Origin: Planctomycetaceae bacterium | GTDB taxonomy: Bacteria; Planctomycetota; Planctomycetia; Pirellulales; Thermoguttaceae | Reading direction: 5' to 3' | Length of the DNA stretch: 8,279 nucleotides | NCBI GenBank assembly: GCA_031288955.1 | Contig: JAITQJ010000311.1 | Span: 1 to 8,279, forward strand | In this document: piece by piece, positions 1 through 6,251 of the stretch | Layout of the letters: the number at the start of each line of letters is the position of its first letter | How positions within the stretch are numbered: position 1 is the stretch's first letter | Notes under the pieces: generated by a model | The model's input: the letters and a program-made list of their open reading frames with translations, nothing else | The model's database searches: none | Told to the model about the DNA's origin: nothing | Translations under genes and position numbers: made by a program

Positions 1-15
1 TGTGTGCATTTTTGT

Positions 16-37
16 CCCCCCCCCCCCCCCCCCCCCC
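16..37. repeat. 22-nt poly-C homopolymer tract
   Basis: An uninterrupted run of 22 C lies near the left edge, outside any gene I can support. Runs of this length are rare in medium-GC bacterial DNA. They are either slippage-prone (contingency-type) tracts or sequencing/assembly artefacts, and the sequence alone cannot separate these. An extended -10-like box (TGG then GATAAT, 91-99) lies about 55 bases downstream. Confidence 0.9.
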
Positions 38-130
38 GTTTACATAGATTCTCCATTTTGTTGCTCTTTTAAGGTTAAAGTTTGATTGAGTGGGATAATA
101 ATGACTTCAGAAAGAGGAGTCAATGGGGAA

Positions 131-144
131 TTTTTTTTTTTTTT
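131..144. repeat. 14-nt poly-T homopolymer tract
   Basis: Fourteen consecutive T lie eight bases upstream of the left end of the IS remnant. The run begins inside the third codon of a possible reading frame starting with ATG at 123, so a change in its length would shift that frame. It could also simply be low-complexity DNA next to an insertion site. Confidence 0.9.
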
Positions 145-152
145 CATACATA

Positions 153-497
153 GGGCGTGTTGACGCTAATTTCTCAAATAAACAGCGATGTTAGCAAGTG
201 CGATGAAGGCGTTATAGGTTTCGTCTAACTTATCGTATCGGGTGAATACTCGCCGGAACTCCTTGATTTTACGGAAGTTACGTTCGACTATGTTGCGGTG
301 TTTGTACAACTCTTTATCATACTTCCACTTGTATCTTCGATTTTTCTTCGGCGGCACCACCGGCTTCATTTTGCATTCTCTTGCCTTTTTGCGGCACGCA
401 TTACCCTCATACGCCTTGTCCATCAACAAAGGCTTTCCGTAGTTGATGGAGGTAATACCGCACAGGATATTTGTTACGGAAATTGGTCAACACGCCC
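153..497 (-). mobile_element. IS5-family (IS427-like) deletion derivative with intact terminal inverted repeats
   Basis: The element is 345 bp long. It is bounded by perfect 12-bp inverted repeats, GGGCGTGTTGAC at 153-164 and its complement at 486-497. Similarity continues imperfectly inwards (GCTAATTT against CAATTT). The repeats are flanked by TA at 151-152 and 498-499, consistent with the 2-bp TA target duplication known for the IS427 group of IS5. Full-length relatives are roughly 0.8-0.9 kb, so most of the transposase 5' part is missing while both ends remain. The copy cannot make its own transposase but could be mobilised in trans, like a MITE. Intact ends and duplication suggest the internal deletion happened before transposition, or that insertion was recent. 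Confidence 0.85.
166..486 (-). pseudogene. IS5-family DDE transposase, C-terminal fragment
   Basis: On the minus strand the frame is open from just inside the right inverted repeat (486) to a TAG stop at 166-168, two bases from the left repeat. Recognisable transposase sequence begins around INYGKPLLMDKAYEG, which contains the second catalytic Asp of the DDE triad. It continues through a Lys/Arg-rich segment to VERNFRKIKEFRRV and TRYDKL, the IS5 C-terminal signature that carries the catalytic Glu. The first Asp and the whole N-terminal half are absent, so the product would be inactive. The first possible start codon is a TTG at 427-429, giving 87 residues. Before that the frame is open but has no natural start. 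I consider it a remnant of a deleted transposase, not a functional small gene. Confidence 0.85.
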
Positions 498-579
498 TAG
501 GCTTTGTTCCTCGTGAATCCTGTCCGGCAAAACGAATGGAAAACGGACTGGAAAAGCCCGAAATGAGAAAAACGGCAAT

Positions 580-1167
580 CTAAATCAGATACTTCACGAC
601 CACGAAACCGGCGATGAGCAGCACAGTGAAGGCGATTGCCAATATGTCGAGATATTTGTCTATCCAGGTTTTTATCGGCGGACCAAAAACGAACATCAAC
701 GCTGCTACAAGAAAAAAACGCATTCCTCTGCCGACCAGCGAGGAAAATAACAACGTCAAAAGCGAAATCTGACACACACCGGCGGCTATCGTAAAAATCT
801 TATACGGTATCGGTGTAAAAGCCGCAGTAAAAATCGCCAAAAAAGCATTATCGCTGTACCGCTGACTAACAATGTCAAACAATTCCTGCGTGAAACCCGG
901 TATGTATGTAAAGAAAAACGTCTGCGTTGACACCCAAAGTTGATAGCCGATGTAATAACCGAGAACCGCTCCAAGAACTGAACCCAACAAACTGACCGCT
1001 GCGTACCAGAACGCCCGGCGGGGTTTACTGACAGACAACGCAATTTGCAGCACATCCGGCGGTATCGGAAAAAATGAACTTTCCGCAAACGACATCACAA
1101 ACAATGCCGCAGAACCGTAAGGCGTGTCAGCCCAAGACAGAACCCAATAATACAGCCGGCGAAACAT
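580..1167 (-). CDS. YqaA/DedA-like (VTT domain) inner-membrane protein
   Basis: This is a 195-aa integral membrane protein of the SNARE-associated/VTT (DedA-related) group, closest in layout to YqaA. The N-terminal MFRRLYYWVLSWADTPYG is followed by the family motif ESSFFPIPPD (residues 29-38), then a Gly-rich helix (LLGSVLGAVLGYYIG, 60-74). A second Pro-containing motif FTPIPYKIFTIAAG and a GRGMRFFLVA segment come next, and a final hydrophobic helix lies near the C-terminus. Family members are linked to membrane lipid (polyprenyl or phospholipid) translocation and envelope homeostasis; the substrate here is unknown. I chose the ATG at 1167 because it matches the usual family start and lies downstream of a TTGACA-16-GACAAT promoter. 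An ATG at 1213-1215 with an AAGGGA Shine-Dalgarno-like sequence is possible, but would sit at or before the predicted transcript start. The gene is convergent with the IS remnant and divergent from the DUF4190 gene. Confidence 0.85.
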   Translation of the reverse strand: MFRRLYYWVLSWADTPYGSAALFVMSFAESSFFPIPPDVLQIALSVSKPRRAFWYAAVSLLGSVLGAVLGYYIGYQLWVSTQTFFFTYIPGFTQELFDIVSQRYSDNAFLAIFTAAFTPIPYKIFTIAAGVCQISLLTLLFSSLVGRGMRFFLVAALMFVFGPPIKTWIDKYLDILAIAFTVLLIAGFVVVKYLI

Positions 1168-1178
1168 TGTGGCGGGAA

Positions 1179-1207
1179 TTGACAAATGAAAGGAAAACGG
1201 GGAAAAT
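1179..1207 (+). promoter_or_regulatory. Predicted sigma70-type promoter for DUF4190 gene-fhs
   Basis: TTGACA at 1179-1184, a 17-bp spacer and GAAAAT at 1202-1207 (4 of 6 to consensus) point right. They would start RNA near 1214, about 40 bases before the ATG at 1255. The same 12-mer GGAATTGACAAA also occurs at the predicted galU promoter. The site overlaps, and faces, the minus-strand yqaA promoter. Confidence 0.5.
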
Positions 1208-1217
1208 AACAGCATAA

Positions 1218-1245
1218 ATTGTCCCTTGTTTTTTTGCGTTGTCAA
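1218..1245 (-). promoter_or_regulatory. Predicted sigma70-type promoter for the yqaA-like gene
   Basis: On the minus strand, TTGACA (complement of 1240-1245), a 16-bp spacer and GACAAT (complement of 1218-1223, 4 of 6) would start RNA near 1211, about 44 bases before the ATG at 1167. This supports the short start of the yqaA-like gene. The promoter lies to the right of, and points toward, the plus-strand promoter at 1179-1207, so the polymerase footprints would clash. Confidence 0.5.
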
Positions 1246-1254
1246 TACGTTGAT

Positions 1255-2010
1255 ATGAGTGATTCGGTTTTTACCTCAAAATGGAATGATGCCTCTGAAA
1301 TCGATACGAATTATACCCGCGTGAGTATCCTTGCGGTTGTCTCGCTGTTTTGCGGTATCGTATCGGTATTGCTGTTTTTCAGCCTTTGGTTTACTCTTTT
1401 TCCGGTACTCGCCCTGATTTTTGCGCTGTTTGCTCTTTGGGCTATCCGCAATGCCGAAGGGGGATTGACCGGCAAAGGATTCGCCTATACGGCTATCGCA
1501 TTGTCTGTGCTGTCAGTCGTTTTTGTTACGGTATTTTGGCAGACATATATTGTCATCTTGAATCGGCAATCCGACCGGTTGTTCCGTGATTTTTTTGCGG
1601 CGGCGTTGGACAACGATACGCAGCAGATGATGGACTGTTTCACACTGTCAACGGAACGAAAAAAATTGGATGCCGAAACCTGGTGGCAGGAACGCTACGC
1701 CAAAAACGGAACGCATTACGGGCTGCATAATTTTGCGGACAATAAAACAGTGCGGACACTTGCGGCACTCGGAAAGAAAGCAAAAATCACGTACTACCGA
1801 ACGCCGGCACTTGCCGTTGGGGACGAAAATGATACCGTTGTCAAATACTACGCCGTAACATACACCGGCGCAGCGGGAACGCCGGAAACGTTTTTCGTAA
1901 AGATGTCTGGAATACGGTTATATGATAAAAAAGCCGGAGCATACGGCTGGCGTATTAGTGCGTATCCCGAATTTATTGTACCGGAAGAATACAAAGAACA
2001 TTCAAAATAA
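1255..2010 (+). CDS. DUF4190-like membrane protein with C-terminal soluble domain
   Basis: This 251-aa protein has unknown function. After a short polar N-terminus, residues about 23-101 form a hydrophobic block of two to three transmembrane helices. The pattern SILAVVSLFCGI, a second helix ending in LWAIRNAEGGLTGKG, then FAYTAIALSVLSVVF resembles DUF4190, a small membrane domain common in Actinobacteria and Planctomycetes. Residues about 105-251 are soluble, with many charged and aromatic residues (AAALDNDTQQMMDCF, then ETWWQERYAKNG, ending IVPEEYKEHSK). This looks like a small alpha/beta fold of the kind attached to membrane anchors, but I recognise no catalytic motif. The ATG at 1255 is preferred to a TTG at 1219, because the hydrophobic pattern needs no extension and 1219 is near the predicted transcript start. 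Its stop abuts the fhs start, so the two are probably co-transcribed. Confidence 0.75.
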   Translation: MSDSVFTSKWNDASEIDTNYTRVSILAVVSLFCGIVSVLLFFSLWFTLFPVLALIFALFALWAIRNAEGGLTGKGFAYTAIALSVLSVVFVTVFWQTYIVILNRQSDRLFRDFFAAALDNDTQQMMDCFTLSTERKKLDAETWWQERYAKNGTHYGLHNFADNKTVRTLAALGKKAKITYYRTPALAVGDENDTVVKYYAVTYTGAAGTPETFFVKMSGIRLYDKKAGAYGWRISAYPEFIVPEEYKEHSK

Positions 2011-3681
2011 ATGTCAGACCTTGAAATTGCCCGTACGGCTGTGCTGCAGCCGATTGAGAAGATTGCCGAAAAAATCGGTCTCGGCTCCGAACAACTCGAA
2101 TGTTACGGAAAGTACAAAGCAAAACTGAACGCTGCCGGTTGTGCAGCGTTGCCGTCCGGCAAACAGCAGGGCAAACTGATACTTGTTACCGCCGTTACAC
2201 CGACTCCCGCCGGTGAAGGCAAAACGACGACCAGCGTCGGCTTGGCGGACGCATTGAACCGGCTCGGCAAGAAAACGATTGTTGCGCTGCGGGAACCGTC
2301 GCTCGGTCCCTGTTTCGGTATCAAAGGCGGTGCTGCCGGCGGAGGTTACGCCCAAGTCGTGCCGATGGAAGACATCAACCTGCACTTCACCGGCGACTTT
2401 CACGCTATCACATCGGCGCATAATCTTGTGTCGGCAATACTCGACAATCATCTGCACTTCGGAAACGATTTGCGGTTCGATACCCGGCGAATCACTTGGG
2501 GACGCGTTCTCGACTTGAATGACCGGTCTCTGCGGAAAATCGTCTGCGGTCTCGGCGGACAAGTTAACGGTGTGCCAAGAGAAACAAACTTTGATATTAC
2601 CGTTGCTTCTGAAATAATGGCGGTATTTTGTTTGAGCAATTCGCTTGCCGAACTGAAAGAACGCATCGGACGCATTATCGTCGGTTATACAGCAGCAGGC
2701 GAACCGATAACGGCAGCGCAACTGAAGTGTCACGGGGCGGCGGCAGCATTGCTCAAAGATGCTCTGAAACCGAATTTGGTACAAACGCTTGAAGGCAATC
2801 CGGCGTTGATTCACGGCGGTCCGTTTGCGAACATTGCACACGGCTGCAACAGTGTTTTAGCAACGAAGACGGCATTGCAACTGGCAGACTACACCGTTAC
2901 GGAAGCCGGTTTTGGAGCAGACCTTGGAGCGGAAAAGTTCTTCGATATAAAATGCCGGCACGCCGGTTTGAAACCGAATGCTGCCGTCATCGTCGCAACC
3001 GTCCGTGCGCTGAAATATCACGGCGGAATGGACTTGAAAGAACTGACGCAGCCGAACGTTGAGGCTGTCAAAAAAGGCTTTGCGAACCTGCAAAGACATA
3101 TCGAAAACGTGCGGTTATTCGGCGTTCCGGTAACGGTTGCCGTCAATGCGTTCCCTTCGGATACCGATGCGGAAACGGATTATATCGTCCAACGCTGCGG
3201 CGAACTCGGCGTGAAAGCATCAAAGGCACAGCATTGGGCGAAGGGCGGTGCCGGTGCGCAGAAGTTGGCGGAGTTTGTTATCGCAGCGGCAGATAACAAC
3301 GGTGCCGATTACCGGTTCTTGTATCCTGATTCGATGCCGTTGTTACAAAAAACGGAAACGATAGCGAAACAAATTTACGGAGCAGACGGCATTTCGGCGG
3401 ACAAAAAGACTCTCGATAAATTTGAGTCGTTGGAAAAACTCGGATTCGGCAACTTGCCGGTGTGTATGGCGAAGACGCAGTATTCGTTTAGTGCCGATGC
3501 GTCGCTGCGAAACTGTCCGGCTGGTTTTACGGTACCGATACGGGACGTTAAAGTTTCTGCCGGAGCGGGGTTCGTTGTTGTTTTGACGGGCGATGTAATG
3601 ACGATGCCCGGCTTATCCCGTTCACCGGCGGCTGAACGGATAGATGTTGACAAACACGGTCAAATAACCGGCTTGTTTTAG
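2011..3681 (+). CDS. fhs: Formate-tetrahydrofolate ligase
   Basis: The enzyme makes 10-formyl-tetrahydrofolate from formate, THF and ATP in the cytoplasm, feeding purine and formyl-Met-tRNA synthesis. At 556 aa it has the normal full length. Visible motifs are the ATP-binding loop TPTPAGEGKTTT (64-74), LREPSLGP followed by the family signature GIKGGAAGGGY (103-113), FTGDFHAITSAHNL, the second signature VATVRALKYHGG (328-339), and the canonical C-terminus MTMPGLSRSPAAERIDVD ending ITGLF. All key residues I can judge are present. The ATG directly follows the TAA of the DUF4190-like gene (TAAATG), so translation is probably coupled or at least co-transcribed. There is no Shine-Dalgarno sequence. 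I see no other Wood-Ljungdahl or folate genes in the window, so its role may be general C1 metabolism. Confidence 0.97.
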   Translation: MSDLEIARTAVLQPIEKIAEKIGLGSEQLECYGKYKAKLNAAGCAALPSGKQQGKLILVTAVTPTPAGEGKTTTSVGLADALNRLGKKTIVALREPSLGPCFGIKGGAAGGGYAQVVPMEDINLHFTGDFHAITSAHNLVSAILDNHLHFGNDLRFDTRRITWGRVLDLNDRSLRKIVCGLGGQVNGVPRETNFDITVASEIMAVFCLSNSLAELKERIGRIIVGYTAAGEPITAAQLKCHGAAAALLKDALKPNLVQTLEGNPALIHGGPFANIAHGCNSVLATKTALQLADYTVTEAGFGADLGAEKFFDIKCRHAGLKPNAAVIVATVRALKYHGGMDLKELTQPNVEAVKKGFANLQRHIENVRLFGVPVTVAVNAFPSDTDAETDYIVQRCGELGVKASKAQHWAKGGAGAQKLAEFVIAAADNNGADYRFLYPDSMPLLQKTETIAKQIYGADGISADKKTLDKFESLEKLGFGNLPVCMAKTQYSFSADASLRNCPAGFTVPIRDVKVSAGAGFVVVLTGDVMTMPGLSRSPAAERIDVDKHGQITGLF

Positions 3682-3713
3682 AACAGCGGTTACAGGGCAG
3701 CATTTTTAGCCGT

Positions 3714-3842
3714 ATGCCGTCGGCAAAGTCCCAGGAAGAGGATATTACCATAACAAACGATTTAACGAAAGAAACTTTTCCTGTTAGTTTGAAAGCCTAT
3801 GGAGTCGGACCGTTGCAACTTTCGACGGACAAAATTCGCTGA
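3714..3842 (+). CDS. Short ORF coupled to the DNA methyltransferase; possible restriction-enzyme fragment
   Basis: This 42-residue ORF starts MPSAKSQEEDITITND and ends PLQLSTDKIR. Its TGA (3840-3842) shares one base with the methyltransferase ATG (TGATG), a classic coupling overlap. The frame is already open from 3651, inside the 3' end of fhs, so the ATG at 3714 may not be a true N-terminus. The order EEDITIT, then FPVSLKAYG (an acidic residue before a strand, then hydrophobic-S-L-K) resembles the core of PD-(D/E)xK nucleases. Many type II restriction enzymes have such a core, and they often sit next to their methylase. If so, this is an internal piece that has lost both ends. I do not recognise a specific family. 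It could also be a short leader peptide, or chance. Confidence 0.4.
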   Translation: MPSAKSQEEDITITNDLTKETFPVSLKAYGVGPLQLSTDKIR

Positions 3843-4975
3843 TGATACAGCAAACATTATTTCATAATGGTTTTATCGCCATTCCCAAAACGCAGGGAAT
3901 AAAATATGCCGGTTCAAAACTAAAGTTGCTGCCAAAAATTTTGGAATTGACAGCGCAAAGCGGAGTCAAAACCGTACTCGACGGTTTTTCCGGTTCCACG
4001 CGGGTTTCGCAGGCTCTTGCCCAATCCGGTTATACTGTAACGTCCAATGATATTGCCGTTTGGTCGGAAGTCATCGCAACGTGCTATTTGAAAAATCAAA
4101 AATTGCCGGGAGAATATAAAGAACTCATTGACCACTTAAATGCAGTCCCCGCAACTGACGGCTGGTTTTCAAAACATTACGGCGGATTGCCGAACGGAGG
4201 TTCGGCACTTCAAGATGACGGTCTGAAACGTCCCTGGCAAATTCACAACACACGAAAACTGGACGCAGTAAGAGAAGAAATAGACCGGCTTCATTTAGAT
4301 ATTGTTACAAAATGCGTTGCCTTAACAAGTTTGATGCTGGCAATGGACGAAGTCGATAGTACGTTGGGGCATTATGTTTCCTATCTTTCAGATTGGTCGC
4401 CGCGTTCATACAAAATGATGCACTTGCGTGTTCCGCAACTTTTTCGTAACGAAAAACAGCATACAGTTCTGTGTAATGATATTTTTGAAACGGTAAAAGG
4501 CAGCAGTTTTGACTTAGCATATTTTGACCCGCCGTATGGGTCAAATAATGAAAAGATGCCGCCGTCCCGTGTCCGATATAGTTCTTATTATCATATTTGG
4601 ACGAGTGTTTGTCTTAATGATAAGCCGGAAATTTTTGGTAAAGCAAAACGCAGAGTGGATACGTCTGACACCGCATCATCTTCGGTTTTTGAAGAATTTC
4701 GGCAGGGCAGCAATGGTCGTTTTCTTGCTGTGGCGGCGATTGATAAATTGATTCAGACGGTCAATGCCAAATACATTTTATTGTCATACAGCAGCGGAGG
4801 CAGAGCAACAGCGGAAGAGATTTACGAAACGCTGCATAAAAACGGTAATCTGTTGGAGACCGTCGAAATCGACTATAAGAAAAATGTGATGGCGGATATG
4901 AAGTGGACTCACGAATGGACGGCTGATGCGGCAAAACCCAATAAAGAACTCTTATTTTTACTGGAAAAAGAATAA
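3842..4975 (+). CDS. DNA N6-adenine methyltransferase, D12 (Dam-like) class
   Basis: This 377-aa protein is predicted to transfer a methyl group from S-adenosylmethionine to adenine N6 in a specific DNA sequence. The motif order is that of alpha-class enzymes. Motif X, GIKYAGSKLKLLP (19-31), is followed by the SAM-binding motif I VLDGFSGSTRVSQAL (45-59) and the acidic ND at 69-70. A variable region follows that probably holds the target-recognition domain, then the catalytic motif IV AYFDPPYGS with DPPY at 229-232. The C-terminal part includes ILLSYSSGGRAT and ends in EKE. The recognition site cannot be read from sequence. By eye the gene is more AT-rich than fhs or galU, consistent with horizontal acquisition. 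Its start overlaps the stop of the short upstream ORF. No intact restriction gene is present, so it is either an orphan methylase or the survivor of a broken system. Confidence 0.9.
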   Translation: MIQQTLFHNGFIAIPKTQGIKYAGSKLKLLPKILELTAQSGVKTVLDGFSGSTRVSQALAQSGYTVTSNDIAVWSEVIATCYLKNQKLPGEYKELIDHLNAVPATDGWFSKHYGGLPNGGSALQDDGLKRPWQIHNTRKLDAVREEIDRLHLDIVTKCVALTSLMLAMDEVDSTLGHYVSYLSDWSPRSYKMMHLRVPQLFRNEKQHTVLCNDIFETVKGSSFDLAYFDPPYGSNNEKMPPSRVRYSSYYHIWTSVCLNDKPEIFGKAKRRVDTSDTASSSVFEEFRQGSNGRFLAVAAIDKLIQTVNAKYILLSYSSGGRATAEEIYETLHKNGNLLETVEIDYKKNVMADMKWTHEWTADAAKPNKELLFLLEKE

Positions 4976-5015
4976 GAGTTAGTACGGTAAAAAGAAAAGG
5001 ATAAAGTTATCACGA

Positions 5016-5030
5016 TCTCTCTCTCTCTCT
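5016..5030. repeat. (TC)7.5 dinucleotide repeat
   Basis: A 15-base TC microsatellite lies 41 bases after the methyltransferase stop and 28 bases beyond the end of the convergent TraB-like gene. It is outside both coding regions, so slippage would not alter either protein. It would fall in the 3' untranslated part of either transcript. No clear hairpin terminator is visible in the 82-bp gap (4976-5057). Confidence 0.85.
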
Positions 5031-5057
5031 TTGCAGGGAAAACTACCGCTAATTGCT

Positions 5058-5957
5058 TTAATGTTTGGTGCGTAAATCCCAAGCGGGAAGCCAATCCGTT
5101 GCTGTCCGTTTCAAATGAAAGTCCTTTTCGAGACTGACGGCAAACTCCGGCAAATGTGCGCCGCCGTAGAATATGCCGATTTTCTTCTTACCGTCCTTGA
5201 TTTCCTTTTTCAATATCTTTAACGCCGCTGCATTACGGTCTGATATAATTGCCGAACCGCCCTCGCCGCCGAACAGCAGCACCGCATCATCCGCCTGACG
5301 AATCAGTTCCATTGCAAAAAAACGTTTCAATGCCAACGGCGGATTCGGTGAAAATGCTGCCGCTGCCAATCGTCCCTGCGACTTCATTTCGTCCTTTGCC
5401 GCCTTTTTGTCGCCGCTCTTTTGCACACTCAATACGATAACGTTAAACATCATCTGCACAATGTCACCCCGCTCCGCTGCCCGGCGGTAAAAATCCTCCG
5501 GCGAAAGGTCTGCGTGAATCATATTCGCCGCGTGATAATCAATGTGCGATAACTGAAAATCAAGGGCTAACATTCTGCCGATACCGTTTTGTGCCGAAGA
5601 CAGCGCACTCCGGTTTTTAGACGTTTCAACGAGTGTCTTATCCGGTTTTGTACCGCTTTCCGCAACCAATTCGTAAAGAACGGCATCGTATTCTTTGAAA
5701 CGCCGGTTCAATTCTTCGTAATATGATTTGTCCCCGATATGCACCGCAGCAATTAAATCGACCTCCAACTTTTTCGCCGCATCGGTAAACTTGACGACAG
5801 CGGTATCAAAGGACACCGGTTGGCGTTTCCCCGCCGGTATGCTGACCCGCATAAAGTCGGTCAACGAATACGCTTTCGCCTCTTCTGCACAAACGGCTGA
5901 TAACGAACTGCCAACTATGATAAAAACGGCGGTGATAATGACGGCAGAATTTTTCAT
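5058..5957 (-). CDS. Secreted TraB/TIKI-superfamily-like protein
   Basis: This 299-aa protein begins with a typical signal peptide: MKNS, a hydrophobic core at about 5-22, and VCA|EE for cleavage after residue 24. The mature part has the layout of the TraB/PrgY/GumN (TIKI) superfamily. An early strand-His-Gly motif (LIAAVHIGDKSYYEEL, His73) comes first, followed by YDAVLYELVA with Glu96. The helical middle includes MLALDFQLSHIDYHAANMIHADL, and a late GIFYGGAHLPEF (His268) completes the pattern. Conserved Glu and His residues at these places are the proposed metal-binding or catalytic residues in TIKI-type proteases and related proteins. Action outside the cytoplasmic membrane is likely; the substrate is unknown. 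The gene is convergent with the methyltransferase and divergent from yacG. I found no good promoter for it upstream of 5957. The superfamily assignment is by motif only. Confidence 0.72.
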   Translation of the reverse strand: MKNSAVIITAVFIIVGSSLSAVCAEEAKAYSLTDFMRVSIPAGKRQPVSFDTAVVKFTDAAKKLEVDLIAAVHIGDKSYYEELNRRFKEYDAVLYELVAESGTKPDKTLVETSKNRSALSSAQNGIGRMLALDFQLSHIDYHAANMIHADLSPEDFYRRAAERGDIVQMMFNVIVLSVQKSGDKKAAKDEMKSQGRLAAAAFSPNPPLALKRFFAMELIRQADDAVLLFGGEGGSAIISDRNAAALKILKKEIKDGKKKIGIFYGGAHLPEFAVSLEKDFHLKRTATDWLPAWDLRTKH

Positions 5958-6010
5958 CTGATTATTTCTTTTTGTATCGTGAAATCTGTTTGCCTTATTC
6001 TACCATCCGT

Positions 6011-6039
6011 TTGACAAAAAGGGACTCTTTTCGTACAAA
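6011..6039 (+). promoter_or_regulatory. Predicted sigma70-type promoter for yacG
   Basis: TTGACA at 6011-6016, a 17-bp spacer and TACAAA at 6034-6039 (4 of 6) would start RNA near 6046, about 32 bases before the yacG ATG at 6078. Orientation and spacing match the other TTGACA promoters in the window. Confidence 0.5.
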
Positions 6040-6077
6040 ATGAGGAATCTGCTGTCTGAAATTACCGTATTTTTTAT

Positions 6078-6251
6078 ATGCACTGTCCGATTTGTGATAA
6101 GGAGTTTGACGAAAATGCACCGAAGGCGGCTCTGCCGTTTTGTTCGATGCGCTGCAAGTTAATCGATGCCGCACGATGGCTCGACGAAAAATACAGTCTG
6201 CCGATTGAACCCGGCGATGATGTGCCGAGCGAAGCGTTTTACGAACCGTAG
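6078..6251 (+). CDS. yacG: YacG-like zinc protein (DNA gyrase inhibitor family)
   Basis: This 57-aa protein starts MHCPICDKEFDENAP. It has the exact YacG zinc pattern C-x2-C-x15-C-x3-C (Cys3, Cys6, Cys22, Cys26), the signature PFCSMRCKLIDAARWLDEKY, and an acidic, Pro-containing tail (EPGDDVPSEAFYEP). In E. coli, YacG binds GyrB through its C-terminal tail and blocks DNA binding by gyrase. Here the same interaction is inferred from family membership only. The length matches the short form of the family. A TTGACA promoter lies upstream and no Shine-Dalgarno sequence is present. The last 13 bases overlap the 3' end of the convergent truA gene. Confidence 0.93.
   Translation: MHCPICDKEFDENAPKAALPFCSMRCKLIDAARWLDEKYSLPIEPGDDVPSEAFYEP

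Noticed and set aside
2014..2841. Long open frame of 275 codons on the minus strand opposite fhs
   Set aside because: It lies entirely antisense to the well-conserved fhs and has low-complexity, Cys/Arg/Phe-rich content with no recognisable domain. It is a shadow frame.
3715..3725. Inverted repeat TGCCG-T-CGGCA at the start of the short ORF
   Set aside because: The one-base centre cannot form a hairpin loop and no T run follows, so it is not a terminator for fhs. It is too short to call an operator without conservation.
5016..5030. Phase-variable methylase (phasevarion) driven by the TC repeat
   Set aside because: The repeat is outside the methylase coding region and any visible promoter, so slippage would not switch the gene in its present form.
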